A DNA stretch of 64,000 bases. Origin: Microbacterium sp. SLBN-146. GTDB lineage: Bacteria; Actinomycetota; Actinomycetes; Actinomycetales; Microbacteriaceae. Shown here piece by piece: positions 17,738 to 26,122 of the stretch. The position numbers were made by a program, and so were the translations under genes. The stretch is from contig NZ_VFMR01000001.1 of NCBI RefSeq assembly GCF_006715145.1, positions 1,054,001 through 1,118,000 of the forward strand. The letters run 5' to 3'. How positions within the stretch are numbered: position 1 is the stretch's first letter; every line of letters starts with the position of its first letter. The notes under the pieces are model-generated. The model was not told the DNA's origin, made no database searches, and saw nothing but the letters and a program-made list of their open reading frames with translations.

Positions 17738-19296
17738 AGCTGCGCTTCCGCGTCCTGGGCAATCAGCTCGCGCGAAGCCCCTGGCAGCTGGTCGGATTCA
17801 TCTTCGGCGCCCTCTACGGTCTCGGCGTGCTCGCGGGCGTGCTCATCGGGCTGTTCTTCCTCGGGTCGGCGGACCTCGCGACCGCCGGTCTCGTCATCAC
17901 GGGTGTCGGTTCGCTCGTGACCCTCGGATGGGTGCTGGGGCCGCTCTTCGTCTTCGGTGTGGATACGACTCTCGACCCCAGCCGACTTCTCGTCTTCCCC
18001 ATGCCGCTCGGGCGCATGATGGTCGCGCTCGCGCTCGCCGGGGTGACCGGCATCCCGGGCATCATCACGTCTGTCGCCGCGCTCGGCACGCTCATCACCT
18101 GGGCGCACTGGCCGATCGCCATCATCGCGGCGATCGTCTGCATTCCGCTGGCCGTCTTCACGGCGGTCGTCGCGTCTCGGGCGATGGCCTCACTCGCGTC
18201 GGGTCTCGGCGGCAAACGGCGATTCCGCGAGGCATCCGGCATCCTCGTCTTCATCCCGCTCATGCTCGCCGGCCCCATCATCGCCGGCGTCGCGACGGGC
18301 TTCGCGCTCAACCTCGACACCGTCACGGTCGTGGTCCGTGTGCTCGGGTGGACGCCGATCGGCGCCGCGTGGGCCGTCCCGGCCGACGTCGCCGGCGGCG
18401 ACTGGCTCGCCGCGGGAGCGAAGTTCGTCATCGCGCTCGCGACGCTCGCGCTCCTGTGGGCGCTCTGGCGTTGGTCCCTCGCGGAGTCGCTCACGAGCCC
18501 GCATCAGTCGTCTGCCGCGGCGGTCGAGCCGGGGAAGCTCGGGCTGTTCGGACGCGTCCCCACAGGACCCGCCGGCGCGATCTTCGCGCGCTCGCTCACC
18601 TACTGGCTCCGCGATCCGAGGTACCTCCGCCAGCTCATCGTGGTCCCGCTCGTGCCCGTCCTGATCTGGTTCTACGCCCGCGACGGCGATGTGCTCTCGG
18701 CCCTCGGGTTCACCGCGCCGTTCGTCGCCTTCCTCTTCGGCATCGCGCTCTACGCCGACATCTCGTACGACGGCACGGCGTTCGGAACCGAGGTCGCGAC
18801 GGGTGCGCCCGGCCGAGCCGACCGGATCGGACGCGTGCTCGCGGCATCCGTCATCGCCGTCCCCCTCACTCTCGTCGCGGCGATCGTGCCGTTCGCCCTG
18901 TCGGGCGAGTGGACGCGGTTCCCCGGTGTCCTCGGGATGTCGCTCGGTCTGCTGCTCACGTCGTACGGGGTGTGCGCCGTCACCTCGGCGCGCATCGTCG
19001 TGCCGGTCCCGGCATCGGGCGACAGCGCCTTCAAGCGCGTCCCCGGAACGACGCTGCTTCAGGGGCTCAGCGTGTTCGCCGTCTGGGGCGTCGCGCTTCT
19101 GCTCGCGTCGCCGTCGATCGTCGTCGGGCTCATCGGGTTCTTCACGGAGAGCGCGATGCTGAACTGGATCGCGCTTGCGGCGGGCCTCGTGCTGGGAGCC
19201 GTCTTGCTCTTCGTCGGAATCAGCGTGGGAGGACGGATGCTCGACCGCACGGGACCCGTGCTGCTCTCGCGCCTCAAGGCGATGAAAAACGCCTGA
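17719..19296 (+). CDS. ABC-2 type exporter membrane protein
   Basis: 525-residue polytopic membrane protein, about 12 hydrophobic segments, partner of the preceding ATPase (19-bp overlap). Start ATG at 17719 gives MVATLLKLRFRVLGNQLARS, after GGAAGGG. The pattern of two six-helix halves resembles large actinobacterial ABC-2 permeases of unknown cargo. The last nine bases of coding lie inside the first copy of a 27-bp tandem repeat (19281-19343), so the stop region has been duplicated downstream. Confidence 0.9.
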   Translation: MVATLLKLRFRVLGNQLARSPWQLVGFIFGALYGLGVLAGVLIGLFFLGSADLATAGLVITGVGSLVTLGWVLGPLFVFGVDTTLDPSRLLVFPMPLGRMMVALALAGVTGIPGIITSVAALGTLITWAHWPIAIIAAIVCIPLAVFTAVVASRAMASLASGLGGKRRFREASGILVFIPLMLAGPIIAGVATGFALNLDTVTVVVRVLGWTPIGAAWAVPADVAGGDWLAAGAKFVIALATLALLWALWRWSLAESLTSPHQSSAAAVEPGKLGLFGRVPTGPAGAIFARSLTYWLRDPRYLRQLIVVPLVPVLIWFYARDGDVLSALGFTAPFVAFLFGIALYADISYDGTAFGTEVATGAPGRADRIGRVLAASVIAVPLTLVAAIVPFALSGEWTRFPGVLGMSLGLLLTSYGVCAVTSARIVVPVPASGDSAFKRVPGTTLLQGLSVFAVWGVALLLASPSIVVGLIGFFTESAMLNWIALAAGLVLGAVLLFVGISVGGRMLDRTGPVLLSRLKAMKNA

Positions 19297-19357
19297 TCGG
19301 CGCGGGCGATGAAAAATGCCTTATCGGCGCGGGCGATGAAGAACGCCTGATCAGGCG
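19281..19357. repeat. 27-bp tandem repeat across the exporter stop, ending in a palindrome
   Basis: Units at 19281-19307 and 19308-19334, with a partial third from 19335. Each unit carries GATGAARAAYGCCTKATC. Copy 1 contains the exporter stop codon. Copy 3 ends in the perfect palindrome CGCCTGATCAGGCG (19344-19357), which also holds the purC stop at 19351-19353. The gap between two convergent genes is therefore made almost only of duplicated gene end, and the palindrome may act as a terminator for both. Confidence 0.88.
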
Positions 19358-20301
19358 CCCGTCAGGCGCTCGAGCAGCTCGCGGTAGCGGGCACTCGTGC
19401 GCTCGACGATCTCGGTCGGAAGTGCGGGGGGCTCGCCGGTCTTGTCCCACTCGGCGGCGAGCCAGTCGCGCACGATCTGCTTGTCGAAGCTCGCCATCCG
19501 CTCGGTCGGCGTCGTGCCGACAGCCCAGGCCGCGGCATCCCAGTAGCGCGACGAATCGCTCGTGAGCACTTCGTCGGCGAGAGTCATGACGCCCTCGTCG
19601 TCGAGGCCGAACTCGAACTTCGTGTCGGCGAGGATGAGCCCGTGCGCTTCGGCGGCGCGGGCGGCGCGCTCGTAGATCTCGAGCGAGAGGTCGCGCAGCT
19701 CTTCGGCCCGTTCGGCGCCGACGATCTCGACCGTCTGATCGAACGAGATGTTCTCGTCGTGCTCGCCCATCGGAGCCTTGAACGCGGGCGTGAAGATGGG
19801 CGCGGGCAGACGGTCGCCGTTGCCGAGTCCGGCGGGAAGCCGGATGCCGCAGACGGTGCCGTCCGCCTGGTACTCGGCCCAGCCGGAACCCGTGAGGTAG
19901 CCGCGCACGACGCACTCGATGGGCTGCATGTCGAGGCTCCGCACGATCATCGCCCGGCCGGTCACGGCGTCGGGGATGAGGCTGACGGCCTCGTCGCCCA
20001 CGAGCACGTGGTCAGCGGCGAGGTGGTTCGGGATGCCGCGTCCGCCGTCGGCGCCCGCGAGCTGGTCGAACCACCACAGGCTCAAGGTCGTCAGGAGCAC
20101 GCCCTTGTCGGGGATGCCCGGCGACAGCACGTGGTCGAACGCGCTCACGCGGTCGCTCGCGACGACGAGAAGGTGCGGCGCGGATGCCGTGTCTCGGGCG
20201 TCGTCCGGGAGGTAGAGGTCGCGCACCTTGCCCGAATAGACGTGGCGCCATCCGGCGAGATCGAAGGCGGGGTCGGGGGAGTCCGTCACCCGCCCCATCA
20301 T
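19351..20301 (-). CDS. purC: SAICAR synthetase
   Basis: Phosphoribosylaminoimidazole-succinocarboxamide synthase, step 8 of purine synthesis: joins aspartate to CAIR using ATP. About 312-316 residues, the long form common in actinobacteria. Visible blocks: VYSGKVRDLY, SDRVSAFDHVLSPGIPDKG, PIECVVRGYLTGSGW and ILADTKFEFG. Starts are ambiguous: ATG 20301, ATG 20298 or GTG 20289; the last has GGGGCGG just upstream and keeps all conserved residues. Divergent from the PadR regulator gene. Confidence 0.96.
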   Translation of the reverse strand: MMGRVTDSPDPAFDLAGWRHVYSGKVRDLYLPDDARDTASAPHLLVVASDRVSAFDHVLSPGIPDKGVLLTTLSLWWFDQLAGADGGRGIPNHLAADHVLVGDEAVSLIPDAVTGRAMIVRSLDMQPIECVVRGYLTGSGWAEYQADGTVCGIRLPAGLGNGDRLPAPIFTPAFKAPMGEHDENISFDQTVEIVGAERAEELRDLSLEIYERAARAAEAHGLILADTKFEFGLDDEGVMTLADEVLTSDSSRYWDAAAWAVGTTPTERMASFDKQIVRDWLAAEWDKTGEPPALPTEIVERTSARYRELLERLTGA

Positions 20302-20336
20302 TCCAGACGCTTTGCCCCGACCTCGCGAGAGCTGTA

Positions 20337-20352
20337 TAGTCCACGTGGACTA
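20337..20352. promoter_or_regulatory. PadR-type operator palindrome
   Basis: Perfect 16-bp palindrome TAGTCCACGTGGACTA, 17 bp before the PadR start. Located where it can block transcription of the padR-MFS operon and possibly the divergent purC promoter. PadR regulators commonly bind such sites in front of their own gene. Confidence 0.82.
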
Positions 20353-20369
20353 GTCGAGATGGAGTGATC

Positions 20370-20990
20370 GTGAAGGACGCCGTCGCGCGGCTGACGCCAC
20401 TCGCCCTCATGGTGCTCGCGCTTCTGAAAGAGGGCGACATGCACCCCTACGAGATGATCCGTCTTCTGCGGGAGCGACGCGTCGATCGACTCGTCTCCAT
20501 CACCAACGGCACGATGTACCACACGGTCGCGCGGCTCGACCGGGCCGGGCTCCTCGCCGAAGTCGGCGTCGACCGCGACGGCAACCGCCCCGAGCGCACG
20601 ACGTACTCCCTGACGGATGCCGGTGCCGAGGCCGTCACGGAATGGGTGCGCCGCGAACTACCCCGTATCGACCGGCCCGAGCCGTTCCGCGTCGCACTCG
20701 CCGAAGCCCACAACCTCGACCGCGCCGAAGCGGTCTCGCTCCTCCGGCAGCGGCTCACGCTGCTCGCCGCAAAGCACGTCGCGCTCGGCGAGGGGCATCG
20801 GGGTGCCCGCGAGAAGGGCGTCCCCGCCCAGTACCTGCTCGAGGTCGACCGCGACGAGGAGCTCACGGGCGCCGATGTCGCGTGGCTCGAACGACTCATC
20901 CAGCGACTCGACGACCCCGACTTCGCGTGGGGTCCCGAGGCCGCACCATCCGAACGCTATCTCTCCCAACGAAAGGCGGCTCGGCGATGA
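20370..20990 (+). CDS. PadR-family transcriptional regulator
   Basis: 206-residue repressor with an N-terminal winged helix (LALMVLALLKEGDMHPYEMI and TMYHTVARLDRAGLL) and a C-terminal helical domain. GTG at 20370 is preferred because GGAG lies 5 nt upstream; GTG 20364 is also in frame. The stop overlaps the ATG of the MFS gene as ATGA. The palindrome at 20337-20352 is the likely autoregulatory site. It probably responds to a compound exported by the MFS pump. Confidence 0.92.
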   Translation: MKDAVARLTPLALMVLALLKEGDMHPYEMIRLLRERRVDRLVSITNGTMYHTVARLDRAGLLAEVGVDRDGNRPERTTYSLTDAGAEAVTEWVRRELPRIDRPEPFRVALAEAHNLDRAEAVSLLRQRLTLLAAKHVALGEGHRGAREKGVPAQYLLEVDRDEELTGADVAWLERLIQRLDDPDFAWGPEAAPSERYLSQRKAARR

Positions 20991-22519
20991 CCGATGCTTC
21001 CACCGGCTCCGTGACCGCACCTCGCCGCGCGGCATCCGCACAGAACACGCCCCGGAGCGCCTGGCCCGCGCTGTGGGCACTCGTCATCGGCTTCTTCATG
21101 ATCCTCGTCGACACGACGATCGTGTCGGTCGCCAACCCCGCCATCAAGGCGGCGCTCGACCCCGACACGAACAACCTCGACAACGTCGTGTGGGTCACGT
21201 CGGCGTATCTGCTCGCCTACGCCGTGCCCCTCCTCATCACGGGGCGACTCGGCGACCGGTTCGGCCCCAAGAACATCTACCTCGTCGGTCTCGCGATCTT
21301 CACCCTCGCCTCGCTCGGCTGCGGGCTGTCCCCGACGCTCGGCGCCCTCATCGCCTTCCGCGCCGTGCAGGGGATCGGCGCCGCGCTCATGACCCCGCAG
21401 ACGATGGCCGTCATCACGCGCACCTTCCCGCCGAACCAGCGCGGTGCGGCCATGGGCCTGTGGGGTGCCACCTCGGGTGTCGCGATGCTCGTCGGCCCGC
21501 TCGCGGGCGGCCTTCTCGTCGACGGCTTCGGGTGGGAGTGGATCTTCTTCGTCAACCTCCCCGTCGGTGTCATCGGCTTCGTGCTCGCCTGGATCCTCGT
21601 CCCTCGGCTCGAGAAGCATCCGCACCGCTTCGACCTCGTGGGCGTCGTCCTCAGCGCGGTCGCGCTCTTCTTGATCGTCTTCGGACTGCAGGAGGCCCAG
21701 ACGTACGACTGGGGCGTCATCTGGGGACCCGTCACGGTGTGGGGGCTCATCCTCGTCGGGATCGCGGTGCTCGGTCTGTTCATCTGGCAGCAGTTCCGCA
21801 CGAAGAGCGAGCCGCTCGTGCCGATGGCGCTCTTCCGCGACCGCAACTTCTCGGTCGCGAACCTCGGCATCGCGGCGGTCGGCTTCACTGTCACGAGCAT
21901 GTCGCTGCCGCTCATGTTCTTCATCCAGCTCGCGCGAGGTCTGACGCCGACGGAGTCGGCGCTCCTCCTCGTGCCGATGGCGGTCGCCGCGGGCGTGCTG
22001 TCGCCGATCGCAGGGCGCTGGATCGACCGCACCGACCCTCGCGTCCTCCTGGTGCCGGGCCTTCTGCTCGTCGCCGGATCGCTCGTCCTGTACTCGGTGT
22101 TCATGAACCTCGACACCCCGATCTGGGCGTTCCTCATACCGTCGCTCATCATGGGCATCGGCAACGCCGGAATGTGGGGCCCGCTCGCGACGACCGCGAC
22201 ACGGAACCTCTCCCCGCGGCAGGCGGGCGCGGGCGCGGGCATCTACAACACGACGCGCACGATCGGGTCGGTCCTCGGGTCGGCCGCGATCGCCGCGTTC
22301 ATGCAGGCGCGCCTCGAGGCGAACCTTCCCGGGGCCGGCGACGGCGGGTTCGAGGCAGGTCAGCTTCCCGACGTCGTCGCAGGACCCTTCGCGACGGCGA
22401 TGGCGCAGACCATCCTGCTTCCCGCCGCCGTGATGCTCGTCGGAGTCGTCGCGGTGCTCTTCCTGCGTCGACCGACTCCTTCGACAGCGGCGTGGGAGGC
22501 TCCTGTCCGCACCGAGTGA
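20987..22519 (+). CDS. DHA2-type MFS efflux transporter (EmrB/QacA family)
   Basis: Proton-driven drug exporter, 510 residues with about 14 membrane helices. Motif A is seen as TGRLGDRFGPKNIY, motif D1 as ILVDTTIVSVANPAI, and motif C as GATSGVAMLVGPLAGGLL, which is typical of antiporters. The start overlaps the padR stop, so regulator and pump are one operon. Likely exports toxic amphiphiles; the substrate is not predictable. Confidence 0.94.
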   Translation: MTDASTGSVTAPRRAASAQNTPRSAWPALWALVIGFFMILVDTTIVSVANPAIKAALDPDTNNLDNVVWVTSAYLLAYAVPLLITGRLGDRFGPKNIYLVGLAIFTLASLGCGLSPTLGALIAFRAVQGIGAALMTPQTMAVITRTFPPNQRGAAMGLWGATSGVAMLVGPLAGGLLVDGFGWEWIFFVNLPVGVIGFVLAWILVPRLEKHPHRFDLVGVVLSAVALFLIVFGLQEAQTYDWGVIWGPVTVWGLILVGIAVLGLFIWQQFRTKSEPLVPMALFRDRNFSVANLGIAAVGFTVTSMSLPLMFFIQLARGLTPTESALLLVPMAVAAGVLSPIAGRWIDRTDPRVLLVPGLLLVAGSLVLYSVFMNLDTPIWAFLIPSLIMGIGNAGMWGPLATTATRNLSPRQAGAGAGIYNTTRTIGSVLGSAAIAAFMQARLEANLPGAGDGGFEAGQLPDVVAGPFATAMAQTILLPAAVMLVGVVAVLFLRRPTPSTAAWEAPVRTE

Positions 22520-22521
22520 CG

Positions 22522-22604
22522 CGCGTTTCTGAGGAGATCCGCGATGGTGAGGGGATGCTGGGGTCGAGAACGTCCTCGGGAACGCGGATCTCCTCAGAAG
22601 CGCG
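22522..22604. repeat. Inverted repeat, family D (CTGAGGAGATCCGCG)
   Basis: Arms 22522-22543 and 22583-22604 match except for one G-T pair; the core is CTGAGGAGATCCGCG, with a 39-nt loop. It starts 3 bp after the MFS stop and probably ends that transcript. A looser relative lies at 23209-23277. Confidence 0.82.
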
Positions 22605-22699
22605 GGCCCCGGGCAGGCTGAAATGCGCAGGATAGGCGCTCTCGCGGCATCCCGCGACCCCCTCACCCGTTGCAGGGGCTCGTCCGTAGCGTCGACGGC

Positions 22700-23194
22700 A
22701 TGGATCTACGCAGAGGACGTATCCCCGCGGCGCTCGCCGCCCTCGCACTGACGGCCACGGCGGCAGCCGGATGCAGCCCGACGGCCGACGATGGGGCGCC
22801 GTCGCCCTCGTTCACCTCTCCATCGCCCTCACCGAGTCCGACATCGACGTATGCCGTACCGGACACGATCGAGGGCGAGATCGCCCGAGCCGTCTTCACT
22901 CCCGACGGCGGCACCGACGACTCACCGATGGTGCAGAGCATCGTGAGCGACGCGGTGGCGGCGGACGTGCTGTTCACCGTGCGGGGCCAATGCGTCGGAG
23001 ACGGCGTCGACTACACGCTCATCACCGCGAACGTCGGCGACTCCGGGCGCGAGCTGCTGTCCGGCACGCTCGAGTGCGGAGTCGAGGACGACCTTCCGGC
23101 CCAATCGTCGGCGTACGAAGGGCTCGTGCAGGTCATGCTCGGGTCGACCGACGACGTCGACGCCGCGTGGGTCGCCGTCGTCCCGGCATCCTGA
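22700..23194 (+). CDS. Small lipoprotein of unknown function
   Basis: 164-residue secreted lipoprotein. Signal peptide with lipobox TAAAGCS (Cys near residue 25), then a Ser/Pro-rich linker (SPSFTSPSPSPSPTS) and a compact domain with two cysteines (RGQCVGDG and LECGVEDD) that could form a disulphide. I do not recognise the domain. An upstream TTG at 22670 is in frame, but the signal peptide fits the ATG at 22700. Flanked on both sides by family D repeats; its 3' end faces purD. Confidence 0.85.
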   Translation: MDLRRGRIPAALAALALTATAAAGCSPTADDGAPSPSFTSPSPSPSPTSTYAVPDTIEGEIARAVFTPDGGTDDSPMVQSIVSDAVAADVLFTVRGQCVGDGVDYTLITANVGDSGRELLSGTLECGVEDDLPAQSSAYEGLVQVMLGSTDDVDAAWVAVVPAS

Positions 23195-23208
23195 CAGGGC
23201 ACGATCGT

Positions 23209-23277
23209 GAGGGCATCCGCGATCGTGAGGACGTTTCGCCGCGGAGTCTCCTCAGGAGCGCCGATCTCCTCAGGATG
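23209..23277. repeat. Family D-like repeat between lipoprotein gene and purD
   Basis: Contains two direct copies of GATCGTGAGG (23203-23212 and 23221-23230) and two copies of TCTCCTCAGGA (near 23247 and 23265). Words match those of the family D hairpin at 22522. Lies between convergent genes; the folding potential is weaker than in the first copy. Confidence 0.6.
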
Positions 23278-23286
23278 ACGGCGGAG

Positions 23287-24558
23287 TCAGTCCTCGACGA
23301 CGCGGGCCGCGATGTCGTTCCGGTGCTGACCGCCCTCGAGCGTGATCGCGTCGACGGCGAGGTAGACGCGCTCGCGTGCTTCACGGAAGGTCGACCCGAC
23401 CGCGACGACATTGAGCACGCGGCCCCCCGTCGCGATGAGCCCGTCGGCGGATGCGGCTGTGGCGGCGTGCGCGAGGTGCACACCGTCGACGGATGCCGCG
23501 GCCGCCAGCCCCGCGAGAGGGCGCCCCGTCACGGGTGACTCGGGGTATCCCTCGCTCGCGATGACGACCGTGACCGCGACGTCGTCGGAGAAGGACGGGG
23601 CCGCTTGATCCTCGAGGTGTCCGGATGCCGCGGCCAGCAGCAGCTCGGACAGAGGCTCGACGAGCCGCGGCAGCACGACCTGGGTCTCGGGGTCGCCGAA
23701 GCGCGCGTTGAACTCGATGACCTTGATGCCCTCGTCGGTGAGGATGAGGCCCGCGTAGAGAAGCCCGATGAAAGGCGTGCCCTCGGAGTCGAGCTGCCGG
23801 ATGACGGGCTGGGCGACATCCCGCGTGACGGCCTCGACGAACGCCTCTTCACTGCCGAAGCGGTCGGCGAGCCAGGGGAGCGGGGAGTAGGCGCCCATGC
23901 CGCCCGTGTTGGGGCCGTCATCGCCGTCGCGGAGGCGCTTGTAATCCTGAGCGGGGCTCAGGGCGACGACGTAGTCGCCATCGCTCAGGAAGAAGAGGGA
24001 CACCTCGGGGCCCGCGAGGAACTCCTCGATGAGGACCGGCCCGCTCGGGAGATACGTGTCGGCGTGCGCGAGGGCCGCTTCGCGGTCGGAGGTCACGATG
24101 ACGCCCTTGCCGGCGGCCAGACCGTCGGCCTTCACGACGTGAGGCGCGCCGAACTCCTCGAGCGCCGCCTCGACCTCGGCGCGCGTATGGGCGCGCGTCG
24201 CGCCGCCGGTGGGCACGCCCGCGGCATCCATGATCCGCTTCGCGAACGTCTTCGATCCCTCGAGCTGCGCAGCGGCCTTGCCGGGGCCGAAGACCGGGAT
24301 GCCGCGCTCGCGGAGCGCGTCGGCGACGCCGGAGACGAGCGGGGCCTCGGGCCCGATGACGACGAGGTCGACCGCGTTCTCGTTCGCGAACGACGTGACG
24401 GCGCCGGGATCGTTCGCGTCGAGGTCGACGAGCGTCGCGTCGGCGGCGATGCCGGCGTTGCCCGGGGCGGCGAAGATCTCGTGCGAGTTCTCCTCCGAAC
24501 GGAGGGCGAGGATGATGGCGTGCTCGCGCGCGCCGGAGCCGAGGACGAGGATTCTCAC
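23287..24558 (-). CDS. purD: Phosphoribosylamine-glycine ligase
   Basis: GAR synthetase, step 2 of purine synthesis, an ATP-grasp enzyme of 423 residues. N-terminal MRILVLGSGAREHAI, then FGPGKAAAQLEGSKTFAK, VVKADGLAAGKGV, GPNTGGMGAYSP and EFNARFGDPETQ. Start ATG at 24558. Divergent from the SCP-like gene with a 44-bp gap, and convergent with the lipoprotein gene. Confidence 0.97.
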   Translation of the reverse strand: MRILVLGSGAREHAIILALRSEENSHEIFAAPGNAGIAADATLVDLDANDPGAVTSFANENAVDLVVIGPEAPLVSGVADALRERGIPVFGPGKAAAQLEGSKTFAKRIMDAAGVPTGGATRAHTRAEVEAALEEFGAPHVVKADGLAAGKGVIVTSDREAALAHADTYLPSGPVLIEEFLAGPEVSLFFLSDGDYVVALSPAQDYKRLRDGDDGPNTGGMGAYSPLPWLADRFGSEEAFVEAVTRDVAQPVIRQLDSEGTPFIGLLYAGLILTDEGIKVIEFNARFGDPETQVVLPRLVEPLSELLLAAASGHLEDQAAPSFSDDVAVTVVIASEGYPESPVTGRPLAGLAAAASVDGVHLAHAATAASADGLIATGGRVLNVVAVGSTFREARERVYLAVDAITLEGGQHRNDIAARVVED

Positions 24559-24602
24559 CCGCCCAGCCTACCGAGGGGTGACGGTGCGCTTACGGTGGAG
24601 GC

Positions 24603-24956
24603 ATGCCCCGCAGGATCACGACGGACGAGGGCCGCGCCGCCCTCGCGGCTGTGCGCGGCGGTTCCGAGGTACGGACCGATGTCGCCACGGCCGTGCGGTA
24701 CCTGCTGCAGCTCCTCGCCGAGAAGGCGCCCGGGCACACCGTCGAGATGCGCGTGCCCCCGTTCGGCGCCGTGCAGGTCGTCGACGGTCCGCGTCACACC
24801 CGCGGCACGCCGCCCAACGTCGTCGAGACCGACTCCGCGACGTGGATCGCGCTGGCCCTCGGCGAAGAGCACTGGGCGGACGCTGCGGCGTCGGGCCGCA
24901 TCGCGGCGTCAGGCACCCGCGCCAACCTCTCCGACCTCCTCCCCCTCCGCCCCTGA
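24603..24956 (+). CDS. SCP-like (sterol carrier family) protein
   Basis: 117-residue cytosolic protein of the actinobacterial sterol-carrier-like family (SCP_3 type). Typical features are an N-terminal helix, VEMRVPPFGAVQVVDGPRHTRGTPPNVVETDS, and the C-terminal GTRANLSDLLPL. Actinobacterial members often sit next to purine genes, as here beside purD; the biochemical role is not established. ATG at 24603 follows GGTGGAGG. Confidence 0.85.
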   Translation: MPRRITTDEGRAALAAVRGGSEVRTDVATAVRYLLQLLAEKAPGHTVEMRVPPFGAVQVVDGPRHTRGTPPNVVETDSATWIALALGEEHWADAAASGRIAASGTRANLSDLLPLRP

Positions 24957-24992
24957 CCCCTCCCCTTCTTCGTCGAGACACCGGCATCTCGA

Positions 24993-25033
24993 CGAGACAC
25001 CCCGTCGTTTGCGCACAACAACGGGGTGTCTCG
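24993..25033. repeat. Inverted repeat, family C (CGAGACACCCCGT), copy 1
   Basis: Perfect 13-bp arms 24993-25005 and 25021-25033 with a 15-nt loop containing GTTTGCGCACAA. Looser TCGTCGAGACACC and TAGTCGACGAG flank it on both sides. Lies between the convergent SCP-like and DUF916 genes. Copy 2 is at 31040-31132 with the same loop word. Confidence 0.85.
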
Positions 25034-25045
25034 GCGACATCGCGG

Positions 25046-26017
25046 TTAGTCGACGAGGGGAGGGGCGGCGCGAGTGCGGCGGCGGGCGAGCGCGACGAGC
25101 GTGACGACGGTGGCGGCCACGAGTAGCAGCGCGAGGAGGAGCGTCCAGGGGACGGCGAGCAGCGTGTAGTCGTGGACGACGGATGCCAGGCCGCGGGCTC
25201 CGATGCCGATCGCCTCCGGCTCGACGACGACCGATCCCGAGACCCATCCCCATGGCGCCATCGGAAGCTCACGCTCGACCTCGATCGTGGACCCCGGGAT
25301 GATCTCGGGCAGGAGCGCCGGCTCGTCCGTCGTGCCGAAGGCGCCGAAAGGTCCCGCGGCGGCAGAGGCGTCCACGCCGGTCACGAGCGTGTTCCCCGCG
25401 TTCGTCACGCGGTAGGCCAGCACGACGGCGCCCGGCTCGAAGGGGTTCCACGATGCCCGGTAGCTCGCGGCGACATCGGTCACCTCGACGGCGGGGGCGA
25501 GTTCGCCCGAGACGCGCACCGTGATGCGGGTCGCGAGGCGCCGGTCGACGTCGACGGTTGCCGTCCCGCCGCCGCGGAACGACGTGATGAGACCCGCCGA
25601 GTGGTCGCCGGGAGCGGCATCCGCGGGAACCGTCACGGTGAACCCGACATCCGCCTGCGCACCCGGCGCGAGGGAGAGCTGCGGCATGTCGACCTCGACC
25701 CACGTGCCGGCGTCGACCGACGGGGTCTCGCTCGTGTGGAGGTCGATGTTGCCCGTCGGTGTCGTGAACGCGTCGGCCGCGTAGACCGCGAGATCGAGCG
25801 GCGTCGTGCCCGTGTTCGTCACGCGCATCACGTCGGTGTAACTCCCGCCGGGATCGGCGACGTACGAGAAGTTGGCGCGGTCGGTCCCGTGTACGCCGTC
25901 GACGGTTTCGACGGTCCACGCGACAGCCGGGGTGGCGTCGTCGGCTGCCGAGGCGTGCGCGAGAGGTGAGAGGAGGGATGCCGCGACGGCCGCGGCGACG
26001 GGGAGGAGGCGGCGCAT
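25046..26017 (-). CDS. DUF916-like (WxL-partner) surface protein
   Basis: 323-residue exported protein: signal peptide (residues 1-27, ending AHASA), an Ig-like domain resembling the DUF916/WxL-protein peptidoglycan domain (FSYVADPGGSYTDVMRVTNTG), a second beta-rich domain, and a C-terminal membrane helix (LLALLLVAATVVTLVALA) with a basic tail. Known DUF916 proteins bind WxL proteins and peptidoglycan in Firmicutes. The next gene upstream on the same strand encodes a protein with a WxL-like C-terminus, so the pair is likely functional. ATG 26017 is chosen to give a normal signal peptide; ATG 26038 is also in frame. Ribosome site weak. Confidence 0.82.
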   Translation of the reverse strand: MRRLLPVAAAVAASLLSPLAHASAADDATPAVAWTVETVDGVHGTDRANFSYVADPGGSYTDVMRVTNTGTTPLDLAVYAADAFTTPTGNIDLHTSETPSVDAGTWVEVDMPQLSLAPGAQADVGFTVTVPADAAPGDHSAGLITSFRGGGTATVDVDRRLATRITVRVSGELAPAVEVTDVAASYRASWNPFEPGAVVLAYRVTNAGNTLVTGVDASAAAGPFGAFGTTDEPALLPEIIPGSTIEVERELPMAPWGWVSGSVVVEPEAIGIGARGLASVVHDYTLLAVPWTLLLALLLVAATVVTLVALARRRTRAAPPLVD

Positions 26018-26076
26018 GTGGTCTGCTTTCGGGAGCATAGGGGCGAGCGGAAGGGATGCCGCGGCGGACCGCGCGA

Positions 26077-26106
26077 GGGGGCCCGACGCCTGCGCGCCGA
26101 GCCCCC
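26077..26106 (-). terminator. Hairpin between HtaA/WxL-like gene and DUF916 gene
   Basis: GGGGGC (26077-26082) pairs with GCCCCC (26101-26106), with an inner GC-rich stem and two mismatches. Lies 17 bp after the upstream gene's stop on the transcribed strand. It may reduce expression of the DUF916 gene relative to the upstream surface protein, like the cebE-cebF hairpin. Confidence 0.5.
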
Positions 26107-26122
26107 GTGAGTGCGATCGTGC

